The notes under the pieces were generated by a model that was given only the letters and a program-made list of their open reading frames with translations, was not told the DNA's origin and ran no database searches. From Picochlorum sp. 'celeri' (taxonomy: Eukaryota > Chlorophyta > Trebouxiophyceae), in NCBI GenBank assembly GCA_010909725.1, contig JAACMV010000023.1, positions 992,001 to 1,056,000 on the forward strand: a stretch of 64,000 nucleotides of DNA. The letters run 5' to 3'. Position 1 is the stretch's first letter. Each line of letters starts with the position of its first letter. The position numbers were made by a program, and so were the translations under genes. Positions 61,859 to 64,000 of this stretch are shown in pieces.

Positions 61859-64000
61859 TTATGCACTGGGTTTGAGTGGTGTGTCGAGCATGCCTTGGCA
61901 TTTTAAAAGGAATGCAAATTCTGTTGCAGTTTCAACAAGCCTGTCAAATCTTCCGCTTTTAGAAAAGTGTCCAGCACCCATGTCCATTTTCAGTAAAATT
62001 AGACTCTGATTGCTTGCTTTTCTCCTCAGGTTTGCTACAAGTTTGGCAGGTTCCCAATATCCAACACGTGGATCATGCAATCCGCCAGTGACTAGCATAT
62101 TTGGATACTTTTTTCCCTCGACAATATTGTCCATTGGTGAGTAGGACTTCATGTATTGGTAATACTCCTTATCCTTTGGATTGCCCCATTCTTCAAACTC
62201 AATTGTTGTCAATGGAATAGTTTCATCGAGCATTGTTGTAAGTACATCCACAAATGGTACACCGGCGATGGCAGTGCTAAAATGAGGGCCTTTGGATGAT
62301 TTGATTGATTCGTTTATTGAAGCACCCATGGTGAGCCCGCCAGCAGAACGACCTTGAATGCAGAGCTTTTCTGGGCTGGTGTACTTGTTCTCTGCAAGAT
62401 ATTCAGCACACGCCAGAAAGTCTGTAAATGTGTTTCTCTTCTTCAAAAACTTTCCATCAAGATACCATGTGCGGCCCATCTCACCTCCGCCTCGAACATG
62501 TGCAATGCCAAAAATGAATCCTCTGTCCAACAGCGACAAACGAGATGATCTGAAGTCGGCATCATTGCAAATTTCATACGATCCATATGCATCCAGGAGC
62601 ATTGGATCTGATCCATCCAACTTGACCAAATCCTTTCGGTACACCAGAGATATTGGAACTTGTACCCCATCTGGAGCAGTTGCATGTACTCTCTCACTTT
62701 TGTACAGCGACGAGTCAAATCCGCCGAGAACAGGGGCCACCTTCCTCACCTTCTTCTCTCCACGTGTCATGTGGTAATCTACAATTGTCGTCGGGGTTGT
62801 GAACGAGGTATAGACATAGCGAAGCCATGGAGAGTCAAAGTCTCCTTGGGCACCATCGTGGAGCTCATACGTGGGTTCATCAAATTCTATTGCTTTGCCA
62901 GCCTTGCGGTCAAAGCTTTTCGGGTTGATGGCCTCCTGCTTTCCCAGACTGTACACAATAGACTGCTGAAGACCACCACTCCTCTGGAAAACAGCCATGT
63001 ATTCAGCAGATACTTCAATATTTTCAATTTTCACCTTGTCATCATGAGGAATCAAAACTTGGTATGCTTCTGGATTCTCCACAGGTGCAACCAGTATCTC
63101 AGAGTTGAATTTCTTCACATCCCGCCTCGTGATGATGAATTGATCTCCTCTATCATCAACACTATACTCAACATCACTCTGTCGAGGAAGAATCTCTTTA
63201 AATGCATCTTCAGGCCGATCTGCTTTGATAAACCTCACATCACTTGTGATTGCAGAGCCTGCATGAATATAAATGTATTTCTCTGATCTCGACAAGCCAA
63301 TACCCAAGTAAAATGCATCATCCTTCTCATGATATACCATCTCATCCTCCGATGGCTTTGTTCCAATTTTGTGCTTCCATACTTGATACGGTCTATCCAG
63401 GTGATCCTTCTTGGTGTAAAAGATTGTCGCGTTGTCAGTGGACCAAGCAAATGACCCATCTGTGTCTGGAATTGGCTCTGTCAGTATATTCTTTCCTGTC
63501 TTTAAATCTCGCACGTACAGAGTAAACTTTTCATTTCCAGTGGTATCGAGACCAAACGCAACGCGTTCTCCATTGGGTGATACATCAAATCCCCCCACCA
63601 TGTAAAATTCAAAACCTCTTGACTCCTTGTTCTCATCAAGCAAAATCTCTTCCGGAGCAGGATTCTCTTCAATAGAAACCATGGTATCACCAGGAGCACA
63701 CTTTTTCCTGCAATGTACAGCATACTGCTCGCCCTCCTCAGTGCGTGTGTAGTACATGTATCCTCCCAAAACAAGAGGTGCAGAAACATCTGCCTCCTGT
63801 ATCCTTCCTCGAATTTCCTTGTACAATCGCTTTTGCAACTCCTCCGTGTCTGCCAAAACAGATTTTGTGTACTCATTCTCAGCCTTTAAGTAGTCCAAGA
63901 CCATCGGATTTTTGCGATCGTCGTCTCGGAAGTAATAGAAAGGGTCCTGTCTTACATCTCCCTGTTCCTCAATCTCGTGCTGGATTTCCTTTGCAACCGG
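61859..64000 (-). CDS. Oligopeptidase B (prolyl oligopeptidase family), N-terminus cut by right edge
   Basis: Serine peptidase that cleaves after Arg or Lys in short peptides. The visible 713 codons run off the right edge in an open frame, so the ATG at 63904 is internal: upstream residues DVRQDPFYYFRDDDRKNPMV continue the conserved OPB N-terminus into LDYLKAENEYT. A beta-propeller is followed by the alpha/beta-hydrolase domain with the nucleophile in CIQGRSAGGLTMGAS, the Asp in GGLHDPRVGYWEPAKL and the His in MGAGHFSKSGRFD. YGSYEICNDADFRSSRLSLL and FGIAHVRGGGEMGRTWYLDG are family hallmarks. The gene ends 14 bp from the eIF4B-like stop. Confidence 0.93.
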   Translation of the reverse strand, partial: PVAKEIQHEIEEQGDVRQDPFYYFRDDDRKNPMVLDYLKAENEYTKSVLADTEELQKRLYKEIRGRIQEADVSAPLVLGGYMYYTRTEEGEQYAVHCRKKCAPGDTMVSIEENPAPEEILLDENKESRGFEFYMVGGFDVSPNGERVAFGLDTTGNEKFTLYVRDLKTGKNILTEPIPDTDGSFAWSTDNATIFYTKKDHLDRPYQVWKHKIGTKPSEDEMVYHEKDDAFYLGIGLSRSEKYIYIHAGSAITSDVRFIKADRPEDAFKEILPRQSDVEYSVDDRGDQFIITRRDVKKFNSEILVAPVENPEAYQVLIPHDDKVKIENIEVSAEYMAVFQRSGGLQQSIVYSLGKQEAINPKSFDRKAGKAIEFDEPTYELHDGAQGDFDSPWLRYVYTSFTTPTTIVDYHMTRGEKKVRKVAPVLGGFDSSLYKSERVHATAPDGVQVPISLVYRKDLVKLDGSDPMLLDAYGSYEICNDADFRSSRLSLLDRGFIFGIAHVRGGGEMGRTWYLDGKFLKKRNTFTDFLACAEYLAENKYTSPEKLCIQGRSAGGLTMGASINESIKSSKGPHFSTAIAGVPFVDVLTTMLDETIPLTTIEFEEWGNPKDKEYYQYMKSYSPMDNIVEGKKYPNMLVTGGLHDPRVGYWEPAKLVANLRRKASNQSLILLKMDMGAGHFSKSGRFDRLVETATEFAFLLKCQGMLDTPLKPSA

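Noticed and set aside
1..64000. Mobile elements, CRISPR arrays, prokaryotic operons, organellar DNA
   Set aside because: No transposase, reverse transcriptase, terminal repeats or spaced repeats were seen; introns and gene content are nuclear eukaryotic.

Overview
This 64 kb window is nuclear DNA from a photosynthetic eukaryote, most likely a green alga of chlorophyte or prasinophyte grade. Plastid-type or plant-type products include a redox-regulated chloroplast fructose-1,6-bisphosphatase, a PsbP-like lumen protein, a thylakoid rhodanese protein, UDP-sugar pyrophosphorylase, a TEY-type MAP kinase, an AP2-domain factor and a dynamin-2-type protein. Genes are dense, at about 43 in 64 kb. Introns are few, short (about 65-330 bp) and GT-AG. 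TGTAA, the green-algal poly(A) signal, lies close downstream of many stop codons. I saw no mobile element, CRISPR array, tRNA or rRNA. All family names come from reading the translations; no database search was run.

Layout, left to right. 1-5.2 kb: UDP-sugar pyrophosphorylase (cut by the left edge) diverges from chloroplast FBPase, followed by a neurochondrin-family protein. 5.2-6.4 kb: a secreted cysteine-repeat protein with a likely GPI anchor and, just upstream, a frameshifted relic of the same family. 6.4-14 kb: a GRAM-domain protein, a WD40 protein with an N-terminal PCNA-binding box, an epsin, methylmalonate-semialdehyde dehydrogenase and an unplaced protein. 14-20.4 kb: IMP4, the CAAX protease STE24, APH-1 and a dynamin-2-like protein that has no GTPase domain. 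20.4-28.6 kb: a small unknown protein, a GT14/DUF266 glycosyltransferase, a SPATA20/YyaL protein, TAF13, another small unknown, a leucine-rich-repeat protein and TSEN54. 29-34.3 kb: a four-TM diacylglycerol-lipase-like protein and a GPI-type 5'-nucleotidase.

34.5-41.4 kb: a WWOX-like dehydrogenase, a 2-oxoglutarate oxygenase, a MAP kinase, PsbP-like PPL1 and sphingosine-1-phosphate lyase. 41.5-46.3 kb: the 18S rRNA modifying enzyme TSR3, a thylakoid rhodanese, a YeeZ-type epimerase, AP-2 sigma and a candidate micro-protein. 46.5-54.7 kb: an AP2-domain factor, elongation factor 2, RNA polymerase I subunit RPA43, a DUF3223 protein and an F-box/WD40 protein. 54.9-64 kb: an ASTRA-associated-type WD40 protein, a large unknown, a TrmA/RlmD methyltransferase, an eIF4B/4H-like RRM protein and oligopeptidase B (cut by the right edge).

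Neighbours are mostly unrelated housekeeping genes packed as divergent pairs with shared 130-440 bp promoters and convergent pairs only a few bases apart; one convergent pair overlaps by 7 bp. Endocytosis genes (epsin, DRP2-like, AP-2 sigma) and ribosome-synthesis genes (IMP4, TSR3, RPA43) recur, but not as clusters. The features most worth follow-up are the dynamin without a G domain, a 22-nt near-perfect hairpin in the eIF4B-like intron, the decaying cysteine-repeat gene pair, and a PIP-box WD40 gene with an E2F-like promoter site.
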